The notes below the pieces were generated by a model, which was not told where the DNA came from, did not search any database, and saw nothing but the letters and a program-made list of their open reading frames with translations. The translations under genes and the position numbers were made by a program. 15,171 bases of DNA from Isohypsibius dastychi (lineage: Eukaryota; Tardigrada; Eutardigrada; Parachela; Isohypsibiidae). The stretch is taken from assembly GCA_034696485.1 (NCBI GenBank), contig JAQIWT010000781.1, positions 1-15,171 of the forward strand, read 5' to 3'. Below are positions 1-8,173 of this stretch, one piece after another. Each line of letters opens with the position of its first letter. The stretch's first letter is position 1.

Positions 1-414
1 CGAACTGCCGCTGAAAACGATCTCGTATTTTCAAAATTGGAAGCCATTGGATTTCAGGTCGGACTTCGGTTAATCGAGCGCCTTACGAAAGATCATCCTC
101 GATTCAAAGAAGAGCTGGAACTCATGAAGTTCATCTGCACGGATTTCTGGAAATATATTTACGATAAGCAGATCGATACGCTTCGCACGAATAACCAAGG
201 AACATATGTTTTGACGGATAATTTGTTTAAACCGCTGACATTTTTCGGATCGGATGGGATTGATCAGTATTATCCAGTTATGGCTCGGTTTATTGCATAT
301 CCTTGCGGACTCGTCCGAGGAGCAATTTCTGCGATGGGGACTCGGTGCACGGTCTCGGCTAAAACAACTTCGATGAATTGCTGTGTTTTCGAAATAATTG
401 TCGAGCGAAATTGA
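1..414 (+). CDS. TRAPPC6: TRAPP complex subunit 6 (TRAPPC6/Trs33), 3' part
   Basis: This is the C-terminal ~137 residues of the small TRAPP subunit 6, a core component of the vesicle-tethering TRAPP complexes at the ER-Golgi and Golgi. Frame 1 is open from the first base, so the 5' end lies outside the window. Recognisable family blocks are KLEAIGFQVGLRLIER, LMKFICTDFWKYIY and KQIDTLRTNNQGTYVL, then the CGLVRGAIS segment. Together they match the Bet3-like fold of TRAPPC6A/6B closely. The stop is TGA at 412-414, and no intron is present in the visible part. The gene converges on the PAXX-like gene, with only 163 bp between the two stop codons. Assignment to TRAPPC6 is firm; 6A versus 6B cannot be decided because invertebrates usually have one copy. 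Confidence 0.93.
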   Translation, partial: RTAAENDLVFSKLEAIGFQVGLRLIERLTKDHPRFKEELELMKFICTDFWKYIYDKQIDTLRTNNQGTYVLTDNLFKPLTFFGSDGIDQYYPVMARFIAYPCGLVRGAISAMGTRCTVSAKTTSMNCCVFEIIVERN

Positions 415-485
415 TCATTCCGGTAATTTTTTCGAGAACTTTTGAAAATGACCTAATTCCACGTTGACCAATCTGGAAGACGAGA

Positions 486-491
486 AATAAA
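486..491 (+). terminator. polyadenylation signal of TRAPPC6
   Basis: Canonical AATAAA 72 nt after the TRAPPC6 stop codon, inside the short convergent gap before the minus-strand PAXX-like gene. It is inferred from position and motif only. Confidence 0.5.
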
Positions 492-577
492 ACGAGAAAT
501 GATGATTCGGTTAAAATAAAAAACGGAGATCGTCAGCGGATTCTCTCTGATTTACAAGATATCATTCCGTATGTTGG

Positions 578-1537
578 TCATTCTTCCATATCTTCCACAG
601 GATCTTCGGCAAAAGTCACGTCCGCTTGAGTTGCAGTCATCCAAGCTTTTTGGAATCCAGCTGATGTTCCTGAAATAGAACGGAAGAATTCAAATTCAAA
701 CAGTTTGATAAATAAAAGAAAAATATTGCGACCGGAAGTGAATCACTGACTAAAGAACAAAAAACAGTAAAATACCTCCAACATCCCGATTTTCTTGTTT
801 TGCGACGTTGATAACTTTAACACACTGGAAAGGAAGAGAACATAACGGGTTTAGAACGAAATTCACATGACATCTGTTTAATATTATAATGAAATTGAAA
901 CTTACATGGTCAATAATTTTGGATTTTGGATCAGGTTGATTCTTCAGCTCCTTCAAGATCTCAATGGCCTGCAACACTTCTTTCCTGTCCTGAGCTAAGC
1001 GGTTTGATTCGCTTTGCCGCAAATCATTTGACGCGGCTGCAACGGCGAACATCTTCGAAATAAAGCGACCGGAATCCTCCGGTTTTTTCAGCACTGCTTG
1101 GCCAATAATTAGAGATATTCCACTTTCGCGGATCTTCCATTTAATATCAAGATTCTCTGCATTGGCTGACAATTTGAGATCCACCACATATTCTCCAACG
1201 GACTTGGTCTTGATGACTTCCGGTTCAGAAAACGCGATTGCCGTATGATCCACAAAATCCTTCAGGCCCGATTCACCAATCCTACACGCTTCCACTACCG
1301 ACTGGAAATCTGAACCAGATACTGAGAACAAAAAAGCATAAGAATAACACAAACCGCGCAGATGACAATTACTTTACTTTTGGAAGTCCAGGCATTTTGA
1401 CCATCCGTTATCGCAAGAAGCAGACCGATTTCCTGTCCCGAATCAGATCGTTCCCATTCTGCGCAGAGAAAATACCAGTCATCGGACTTCCCGACACTAT
1501 GCTTCCCAGTCACTTTGCTGTTCACCTGTCGAAACAT
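578..1537 (-). CDS. PAXX: PAXX-like XRCC4-superfamily end-joining factor
   Basis: Four exons join in frame: 1537-1378, 1321-906, 824-776 and 669-578, giving 238 residues (human PAXX has 204). PAXX is a nuclear scaffold that binds Ku in non-homologous end joining. The N-terminal head contains the TD...W strand motif (ITDGQNAW, compare VTDAAELW in PAXX). A long helical, probably coiled-coil, stretch follows around residues 125-190. The C-terminus has a GFQKxxxxxxxDVTFAED tail that resembles the Ku-binding GFKSKKPAGGVDFDE end of PAXX. Overall identity is low, so the call rests on architecture plus these two motifs. An in-frame upstream ATG at 1603 would add 22 hydrophobic residues that look like a signal peptide. 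I prefer 1537 because a secretory signal would not fit a nuclear protein. The gene follows HMG20 on the same strand. Confidence 0.6.
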
Positions 1538-1624
1538 CGAGCCCTTCGTAGCCGAGAAAAGTGATCCAAACAAAACAACCACAAACGAAATCTCTGATGT
1601 CATGTGTCACAACGCAGGGGCCCT

Positions 1625-1634
1625 CCCCCCCCCC
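1625..1634. repeat. C10 tract upstream of the PAXX-like gene
   Basis: A run of ten C on the plus strand inside a C-rich block (1619-1634). On the coding strand of the PAXX-like gene it reads as a G-run, 88 bp above the chosen start and 22 bp above the alternative ATG. It sits between the HMG20 poly(A) signal and the PAXX-like start, so it may be part of a promoter. Confidence 0.6.
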
Positions 1635-1763
1635 TAACATAAGGTCACATCCATGGCATGTAAAGGACGTTCTGTTTCTGACGTTTGGATCAACGCAATT
1701 GCTGTTTTCCCCAATTCACTCGAAAATTGACATTACAGAATAGTAAAAAACCTCGTCCTGTAT

Positions 1764-1769
1764 TTTATT
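1764..1769 (-). terminator. polyadenylation signal of HMG20
   Basis: AATAAA on the minus strand, 77 nt past the HMG20 stop codon. A GT-rich stretch lies near it. It suggests that HMG20 ends its own transcript before the PAXX-like gene starts. Confidence 0.55.
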
Positions 1770-1845
1770 CATAAACAAAAAGTACAATTATCGAAAGAGC
1801 CAGAAAAGGATTCAAAGGGCAAAGATTAACTTCCGGTTCAGAATT

Positions 1846-3113
1846 TCACAGATGAACCATAAACTGTTCCAGTCGAGGCGCGAGTCGCCGTAATTTCCCT
1901 TGAAGTCTCTGAGCGTCCGCATACGGTTTGGAATGAGCATAAATCTCAACTTGAGTCATGAAATACTCAATATTATCTTCATCAGCGCGTAATCCGTTCG
2001 GTAATTCAAAATCCTCGAATTCTTCCACCAGAATTTTCGAAACTTCCGCTCTCGCCAGCCGCGCTTGTTCCAGTTTCCTATTGGTTTCAGAAGCTTCTTC
2101 CGCGAATTTATTGACCTGGTCGCTGTTATGTTTCAGGCCCGCAACATCGATTTCCAACTCGTGAGCGAGATGCCGAATCCGGCGCAATTCTTTTTCTCGG
2201 TGAGTATTCCACTCGACAAAATCCTCGTTGAAAATTGGAATCTTCAACTCTTGCAAGCTGTTCGAATTTAGATTCACCGCATTTGGCGTTGGGGTCAGGA
2301 AACTGTTCATTCCGGAAACGAAACGCTTTCTGGATGGATCTACTATTTCCGGTGAGGAAGATGCAGCACCTTTGCTTCGCTGATTTGCACCGCTACCATT
2401 CCGGCGCTTTTTCCGCTCTACTGTTGAAGACGACGAAACGGATTCATGCCGTTGATGACGATTCCGGTGGGTTTTATCAGCATGAGATCCTTTGGGGGAC
2501 TGGTTGGCTTTGAACTTCCGGTGGGAATCTGACTGTGTGTAGAGACGCATTTCTTCCTCGTACCGCTTCTTGTCTTCCTCGGCACGGGATTGGAACACCT
2601 GAAACACAAGAGTCAAGATTATGGAATGCAAATACGTATCCAGCTTTAGCAAAAATAAAACAGAACAGAAAAGAAAACGAAATTCATCGGGAAAACTTTC
2701 ATTTTTAAAGAAAAGTGTAATCAAGAAAGCTCGGCGAAAATAATTGCCGGTATTTTATCAATACATATTCAATACATATTGATTTCTTCAAACGTAATCA
2801 TCGACCACAAAACCGAATTTTGCAATCTTCCCACCGCTTTTTCTTCCTCCGAAATTTTCTGCCAAGCAGCTCCGACCAAGCGCGTCACATCTGCAACTGA
2901 GCTCTTATCCGCTCCCATACTATTCCGGATTTCCTGATTTTTGGCTAGAAGGAAAAGTAGGTACGCGGAACGAGGACGAGTTGGTGCATCTGGATCTTTC
3001 TGTTTGCGTTTTCGGTGAGATTTTCGCTTTGACGGTGATTCAACATCAGCATCTTTCACCGACACCTCCTCCTGAGCTTCAGGCTCCCCGGATCCCTCCA
3101 TATCTACATCCAT
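1846..3113 (-). CDS. HMG20A: HMG20A/HMG20B-type HMG-box chromatin protein
   Basis: Two exons, 3113-2835 and 2598-1846, encode 343 residues (human HMG20A has 347). HMG20 proteins bind DNA through one HMG box and join LSD1-CoREST complexes by a coiled coil. Here an acidic N-terminus (1-25) and a basic SPSKRKSHRKRKQK stretch precede the HMG box, about residues 40-113. The intron splits the box just after EEEKA, and the joined sequence EEKAVFQSRAEEDKKRY aligns without gaps to the EEKQRYLDEADRDKERY segment of HMG20A. A Ser/Arg-rich linker follows. Then comes the diagnostic IPIFNEDFVEW...REKELRRIR block, which leads into a coiled coil typical of HMG20A/B and absent from other HMG families. The donor is GTGGGA and the acceptor CAG. 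The A and B paralogues cannot be separated here; the single-copy ancestor is likely. Confidence 0.9.
2758..2779. repeat. two-copy 11-bp direct repeat in the HMG20 intron
   Basis: TCAATACATAT occurs twice in tandem (2758-2768 and 2769-2779) inside the 236-nt HMG20 intron. It is probably simple slippage; no function is visible. Confidence 0.6.
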
Positions 3114-3719
3114 CAGAAATAGAATATCTTAACAGACATGGGACGTTGGGAGGATGTATGACTCTTCAGCTCAAAAGAAATCGCTCTCAGAAAACAAAAA
3201 TCGCCTAATAACAAGCACATCGGAGCACGCACGGCACGGGGCTATGGGTTGCACCGTTTATAGTCCATACCCCCCCCCCCCTCCCGCTCGTCACGCCCTC
3301 CTTTAATTAATATTTTAGAGTGTACTCTATCCTATTCTAATTCAATTTACTTAATTAGGTCTTGTCCTGCACTGCATCTTTTAAATTCAGAGAAAATACC
3401 AGTTTTCTTGCGAAATTGTGCTTTTCATGCGGTGGATGTGATTACAGTTTGTTTTCAGAAACCGAGAGAAATCTATGTCGTAAACTAGAATCCCGCCGGA
3501 CTTCTTCAGTAGGATAATTACATAGTAAAGTTAAATCGAGAATCGTAACTTGGTCAAAAACATCTTGCTTCTGTTTGATATTTCCTCACAAATTTCGTAT
3601 AATATCTCAATACGATTAAAAGATCGGGTGGAGACAAAACACCAAATATAAAGCTTCAAGAATCAAGATCATACAACATGTTGGCTAAGTGCGAAACATA
3701 TTTTACTACCCAAATATTC
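3114..3719. other. intergenic: SELENOK 3' end and HMG20 upstream region
   Basis: No coding frame with family resemblance is present. The part nearest HMG20 holds a C12 run (3270-3281) followed by TCCCG, and a small palindrome AGAGTGTACTCT at 3316-3327. The part nearest SELENOK must contain the end of its 3' UTR, but I see no canonical AATAAA on the minus strand here. An ATTAAA (3302-3307, minus) is the only near-canonical signal, and it would give a UTR of about 560 nt. Confidence 0.5.
3270..3281. repeat. C12 tract upstream of HMG20
   Basis: Twelve consecutive C on the plus strand, about 155 bp upstream of the HMG20 start codon. It reads as G12 on the HMG20 coding strand. A similar C10 run lies upstream of the PAXX-like gene. 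Confidence 0.65.
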
Positions 3720-3775
3720 GACCCCATCGACAAAATTTCGCCGGTTAAGGTTTGGAAATTTCGTTTCATAAAATC
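3720..3775 (-). promoter_or_regulatory. SECIS element in the SELENOK 3' UTR
   Basis: On the minus strand the UTR folds into a textbook SECIS. Helix I is GAUUUU (3775-3770) with GGGGUC (3725-3720). The quartet is AUGAA (from 3769) opposite CGAU (3729-3726), giving U-U, G-A, A-G and A-C pairs. Helix II is ACGAAAUUU with AAAUUUUGU, nine continuous pairs including one G-U. The conserved AAA lies at 3753-3751, 12 nt after AUGA, which is within the usual spacing. A possible mini-stem CC/GG after the AAA would make it form 2. The quartet lies about 93 nt downstream of the UGA, a workable distance for eukaryotic Sec insertion. The element recruits SBP2 and the eEFSec-Sec-tRNA complex. Confidence 0.92.
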
Positions 3776-3861
3776 CTTCATGCCAGAGCGCCAAACAGCA
3801 AGAATGATCCGCTCATGCAAATCCGGATTAGATCGGGATTCGGGTAGAACATCCAGCTTCT

Positions 3862-4665
3862 TTAACCTCATCCACCGGAAGGGCCGCATTGGGGAGTTGA
3901 GACACCTAAAAAAACAGAAATTTTAATTACATGATAAATGACAACAATTGAAACAACACGGATTACCTCCTGACCGCGACAAGCCGCCGATTCTACGGGA
4001 AGGTGCTGCACTCATTCTACAAAAACATCACGCGTGAAATCAAAAGACATCTAGAAACTGGGAATACACATCAAATAAACAGTAAGCAAATGCAAATTAT
4101 ACAGGAATTACTTATATTGTTTGTCTAACGAAATCGGCATCTTACCCAGTTCCAGTTCGTCTTCCGTTTCCGGAGTATGAGTTCCTATTAGGCGTATCGT
4201 TTGAAGGGATCTGTAGAAAATATAATTAAAAAAACGTGCCGGACGCCGATTACGTTCTCTTTTTTCCTTACGGGAAGTAAAGTGCGGAAGCTGAAAGAAT
4301 AAAACATTTCTTGGATTACCAACAGAATATCGAATACGGTAGTTGGTTACTTACAAGAGCATCACTCCCGCGATAAACGACCAAAACATATCCAGCACCC
4401 TGTTTATTGTCCATGGTCGCGAATCAGTTATCTGCCCTGAATAAATAAGGAAACATGTTAAACCATTTTGATTTTCGACGACACACAAAGGGAGAAAAAA
4501 AAATCGGAGAAAAAAAGAGCTGGAGATTTTCTATATCCATGTAGAGCACCTCCACCCCGAAACGCCAAACGCGATACGATGAAACAACGAAAAGCGTAAA
4601 ATTAAAAAATCAGGAATTCGTAGATCGCAAAAGCAGCACCACTCACCTCCTGACACGTAAGGCAT
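3862..4665 (-). CDS. SELENOK: selenoprotein K, UGA-encoded selenocysteine
   Basis: Six exons join in frame: 4665-4647 (19 nt), 4436-4355, 4290-4272 (19 nt), 4210-4146, 4016-3967 and 3905-3862. The product is 92 residues, close to the 94 of human SELENOK. SELENOK is an ER membrane protein of ERAD and calcium flux that partners with the palmitoyltransferase DHHC6. The N-terminus SGGQITDSRPW matches the family's NGQVLDSRSQSPW. The membrane segment is about residues 20-39, ending in FFRTLLP (human FFKTLLQ). A Gly/Ser/Arg-rich cytosolic tail with RRIGG follows. The end is GPSGG-Sec-Gly and then TAA; the human end is MAGG-Sec-Gly-Arg. Sec is residue 91 (TGA at 3870-3868). All five introns are GT-AG, four of them 61-129 nt long. 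Read without recoding, the protein would end at residue 90. Confidence 0.93.
3868..3870 (-). other. in-frame TGA read as selenocysteine
   Basis: TGA lies between GGA and GGT TAA in exon 6 of SELENOK. The family has Sec at the same place, directly after GlyGly and before a final Gly(-Arg). The downstream SECIS supports recoding. Confidence 0.92.
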
Positions 4666-5420
4666 GTTCCCGAAGAAAACTTATTGTGGAAGAACAGTCA
4701 ACCAGTCCCGCTAGTTGTGTCAGGAACAATCCAGCACAAAACAAAATTTGTGTCTCAGAATGATCAACGAGATTCCAAAGAAGAACTGATTAAATGGAAG
4801 AGTATCGCGAATTCTCTGAGGTACGGAGTTACAGAACTGTCTCCACGTTTGTTTACAAAAACAGAGGATGGCGGACGTCTGGTAATTACAACCAGGATTC
4901 ACCCCCCGAAGAGTCAAGGGGGTTCGGAATTCGGATCCACATGGTAAAATTGTGATCCTGTGTTCTTGTCTCAATACATTTCAACTTCCGCTAATTTGGT
5001 GTTTTGGGATATTCTCAGCATTTTGATGAGCTTCGTTAATTACATCAGCAACTTCAAAATAATTCACTAATTTTACTTCCACTCCTGAGATTCAACAGGT
5101 CCACCGTCAACCAACATCAATTCCACAAACACCAATCAAAAACAACAATGTACAGCAAAAAAACATGCAAAATAATTATACGCTGGAAAAAGCAAAACTT
5201 CAGAACAGATCACCGCGAAAGAAAAAAACTCAGGGGAGATAAAACATCACAGTTTTTTACAACAACCGCCAGTGACGCTGAATGATTTCCAATTCCTTGT
5301 CACCATGCGTTCTCCATTTCCCATTTTTGTACACCGTCTAGCTAGCCGGGAACTACAAAATCAACAACGAATTTAACATGAGTCCGTTGAATCGCATTGA
5401 GCGATAATATTCAGCTGCTA
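4666..5420. other. intergenic: SELENOK promoter side and FDXR 3' side
   Basis: This is 755 bp without a recognisable gene. A plus-strand frame at 4684-4947 (87 residues) has no family resemblance and overlaps the expected SELENOK promoter. A GC stem CCCCC...GGGGG sits at about 4905-4923. There is no AATAAA for FDXR on the minus strand. The rest is AT-rich and featureless. Confidence 0.5.
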
Positions 5421-5426
5421 TTATCG
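5402..5426. repeat. 8-bp inverted repeat at the FDXR stop codon
   Basis: CGATAATA (5402-5409) and TATTATCG (5419-5426) are perfect inverted repeats around a 9-base loop. The FDXR stop codon (5423-5421) is in one arm. A weak A/U-rich hairpin is possible in the mRNA; the role is unknown. Confidence 0.5.
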
Positions 5427-8173
5427 AAGAAAATATTCACCATTCAACTTTTCGAGAGGGACCCCTTTAGCAATTCCGATCATTTCCCTCACATCAACAA
5501 TTTTCTCCCTTGGACGGCCAAGCTTGGTTCCACGAGCCACTTCCTCAGCATCGAGCGTTTCCCACTCCGCAAAACTAACCGGATCGCAACTGCGAGATCT
5601 CAATAACCCAATAATTTCTCCAGCTTCCGGTTTCGTCTTTCCCAGATCCAATTTTCCATTCTTCACATCGGCCAGCATGGTATCCACAGTTTCGTAGGCA
5701 TCATTCATGGTCGTTAATATAACTCCCACCGGCCCGCGTTTGATCCAGCCGCTACAGTATAAACCGTCAAATCCATCAACCCGACCGGAAGTGTTCGGAA
5801 CTACATGTTTTGTTGAGTCATATGGCAGGACGGGATCAATCGGAACAGCTTCATAACCCACGCTTCTAATAACCAATCCGCACTTTATTGCTTCGATGTC
5901 TTCTGTCGTTGTTACGGCGGACTCAGGACTTTTTGGATTCTGGAATTAAAAGAGATTTGAATACGTTAAACAACATCAAAAACAAACGAATACAACTGTT
6001 TCAATGCAGACTCTTTATCCGTCTTCAGCTGTGCAAACGCTGGGTAATACTGGCAGACCATTGTGATCTCCAGTGACCATGCGTTCCGTTTTGATTTTAG
6101 CACCATTTTGACTGACAGATCTCATGATGAAATCATGCCAGCTTCGATACGTGCTGGTTAAATTGCAAAACGCCCTTCTTTTCAAAGTTACACGAATACA
6201 CTTTGCGACCAAATTTCAGCTGATCTCTTTCATTCGAAATAATTTACCGCTAAACAGACTCTATTCATAAAATAATGGCAGTAAAAATTACAATTAAAAA
6301 CCAAGTTACGGACAGGACAATCTTCCGAGTCGGAAAATCCTTCGATGTCTTCAAAATAGCCAGATACGAAAAATTCAACGGAAGCGTACAATTGGTTTGA
6401 AAGACTACGAGAAAACTTCTCGAATCGGACAAAACAAAAAAAAACCCACCTCTAGTTGGTTGATTTTGAAGTTCACGCCAACCACCCGACTGCGGCTGTC
6501 CGTCCGGATGATTCGTTTCGGGGAAAGCAGAAACCGGAAGTGGAGGTTTTTAGCTGAAGGTTCCGGCGTCATTCCAGCTGTCGCAGCAATAAGTTCCATC
6601 AAGCGTTTCTTCGGGCGACTAAACTGATCCAAGGTGGCCTTCACATCCGCAACATCGGCTTCAGACAAGATAACTTTCACACCTGGCAATTTGGTCAGCT
6701 CCCGAAATTCCTTTATCGTGAACGCAACCTAAAAACAATTTCCAAATGAAATCCCGTAAAAATTTACAAACTGGTTATCTTTCAATAAATATGTATCAAC
6801 GCTGGGTAATACTTTAAGCCACAGTATTCTGACTTTCAGTGACCATGCGCAGACTACGCTTCACTCTAAGCATACCCTAGGGACTGACCGATTAAAATTA
6901 ACCGGAAGCCACATTAAATGCTTTATCGAAATTCCAAAAAATATTTCTACTACAACCGATATATCATCTATTTTTGAACCGGAGCCTGGTTTTAATTACC
7001 TGCATCGGACCTCTCCTTCCAACGATGTATACATTCCGAATCTGGCTTTTTTTCAACGAATTCAACGCGAAATCAGTTATATCTGTTTCCGCCAAATCTT
7101 CCGGTTTGGTGAGAAGAATCCGCGCACAGTCCAGCGCGACATTTCCTTGGCCAACTATCACAGCGGTCTCCGCAGAAAGATCGGGATTCAGATCAGTATT
7201 GTCTGGAAGCCCGTTGTACCTTAAATTAACACCAAATATGAGATGTTTCCGATGGAACGAAAAACATGCAATTAATTACCATCCAACGAAATCTTTGGCG
7301 GAAATCACACCTGGCCCATCCTCACCAGGAATTTTCAGCTTCTTGTCTTTGGAAGCACCGTAAGCTAATATCACAGCATGATAGAGGTTTAGGAGTTCGG
7401 GAACCGAAACTGTCGACCCGACAGTCACTCCACCCAGAAACCGGAAGTTCGGTAGTTTCGCAGTGTGCGTGAACGAGTGAATCACATTCTGCAAAGAAAC
7501 AATAACTAATTAAACAAGTCAACTACTGTATAAGGTCACGGAAATATATTCAGTAATTCATTCTGTTCAAATGCTGGGTAATACTAACAAGCCACAAATT
7601 GACCTTTAGTGACCATGCATCCCTTTTTCATATCAGCACACTTTTGAACAGCAGATTCAAGCTGTGAACCATGCCGGCTTCGATGGTGCTCATAAAAAAA
7701 AATTCGATACACCGAAATAACTAATTTCATTAGATAAATGAATCCATGACTCGAATTCTATAAGCACAGAAAAAGCAAATTTCTACCTGAACAACAGAAA
7801 TAAGGAAACTTCAAATTTCAGGCTTGAACAACAAACAAGTGATGATTTTCTCTTCACGAGATCTACATACTATCTACATACTTTAACATCAGGATGGTCC
7901 GGAGCCACTCCAAACCGTACGAGCCCAAAAGGAACCGGGTATTTCTCGAACATGTCAACCTTGACTTCCGGTGCATTCTAACAGCAAAACACAGAGTTAA
8001 ACAACGCATCGTTCAAGCTTGCTTAAAAAACACACCTTAATAAGATACTGAGCGGAATAAAACGCAGCTGGACCGCTGCCAACAATCGCCACACGGGGAT
8101 TACCAGATGCGAAGGAGAGGCGACTTGAGCAGAAGGATCGTTTGAAAATAAGTCCGCAGCATCTCACGTTCAT
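5421..8173 (-). CDS. FDXR: mitochondrial NADPH:ferredoxin (adrenodoxin) reductase; snoRNA host
   Basis: Six exons join in frame to 486 residues: 8173-8036, 7977-7882, 7488-7280, 7219-7000, 6728-6450 and 5939-5421. The human precursor has 491. FDXR passes electrons from NADPH through FAD to mitochondrial ferredoxin, for Fe-S cluster building, heme A and steroid synthesis. Residues 1-24 form an Arg/Ser-rich, acid-free matrix-targeting peptide. The FAD loop [11 protein letters not shown] is at 31-41, with Ala where human has Gly. [16 protein letters not shown] follows. The NADPH fold [15 protein letters not shown] starts near 170. The C-terminal signature [19 protein letters not shown] and the LDAEEVARG block are present. 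Introns 1 and 3 are 58 and 60 nt, while introns 2, 4 and 5 are 393, 271 and 510 nt. Each of the three long introns contains one H/ACA snoRNA, so the gene doubles as a snoRNA host. Confidence 0.96.
6027..6156 (-). ncRNA. H/ACA snoRNA, copy 1, in FDXR intron 5
   Basis: About 130 nt, on the host strand. The 5' hairpin has lower stem AGCAC/GUGCU, left guide arm AUCGAAG, upper stem CUGGC/GUCAG with inner AUGAU/AUCAU, and right arm UCAAAA. The H box AAAUCA follows. The 3' hairpin has lower stem AACGC/GCGUU, left arm AUGGUC, upper stem ACUGG/CCAGU and right arm AUUACCCA. The ACA box is at 6032-6030, three bases before the mature end. The 5' guide pocket fits LSU rRNA UUUUGA-UN-CUUCGAU perfectly; from memory this surrounds yeast 25S pseudouridine 2865. 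It is likely processed from the spliced intron and bound by dyskerin, NOP10, NHP2 and GAR1. Confidence 0.88.
6789..6923 (-). ncRNA. H/ACA snoRNA, copy 2, in FDXR intron 4 (different 5' guide)
   Basis: About 135 nt, on the host strand. The 3' hairpin belongs to the family: left arm AUGGUC, right arm AUUACCCA, lower stem GUCUGCGC/GCGUUGAU with one mismatch, and ACA at 6794-6792. The 5' hairpin is unrelated in its guide arms. It has lower stem AAGCAU/AUGCUU (6 perfect pairs), a left arm around UUAAUGU, an upper stem GGCU/AGUC topped by CCGGUUAA/UUAAUCGG, and a right side CCUAGGGU. The hinge reads AGAGUG, one base away from the ANANNA H box. I cannot assign the 5' target. It is still clearly a two-hairpin H/ACA RNA. 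Confidence 0.8.
7561..7690 (-). ncRNA. H/ACA snoRNA, copy 3, in FDXR intron 2
   Basis: About 130 nt, on the host strand. The 5' hairpin has lower stem AGCAC/GUGCU, left arm AUCGAAG, upper stem CGGCA/UGCUG with inner GGUUCA/UGAAUC, and right arm UCAAAA. The H box AUAUGA fits ANANNA. The 3' hairpin has lower stem GGAUGC/GCAUUU, left arm AUGGUC, upper stems ACUAA/UUAGU and AGGUCA/UGGCUU, right arm AUUACCCA and ACA at 7566-7564. Guide arms are identical to copy 1 while the stems differ by compensating changes. This argues for a functional paralogue rather than a decayed copy. Confidence 0.9.

Noticed and set aside
495-552. Possible box C/D snoRNA (ATGATGA at 498, CTGA near 546)
   Set aside because: No terminal stem flanks the boxes, and it sits in a convergent 3' gap rather than an intron.
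3656-3889. 77-residue minus-strand reading frame
   Set aside because: It covers the SELENOK 3' UTR and SECIS in a frame different from the SELENOK exon 6 frame; the RNA structure and the SELENOK splice chain explain the sequence better.
4895-4945. tRNA-like GGGGGTTCGGAATTC segment
   Set aside because: The C5/G5 stem and TTCG-like loop do not extend into an acceptor stem, D arm or anticodon arm.
4684-4947. 87-residue plus-strand frame
   Set aside because: No family resemblance; it begins in the SELENOK promoter and ends in AT-rich intergenic sequence.
6015-6212. 65-residue minus-strand frame
   Set aside because: It lies inside FDXR intron 5 and coincides with snoRNA copy 1.
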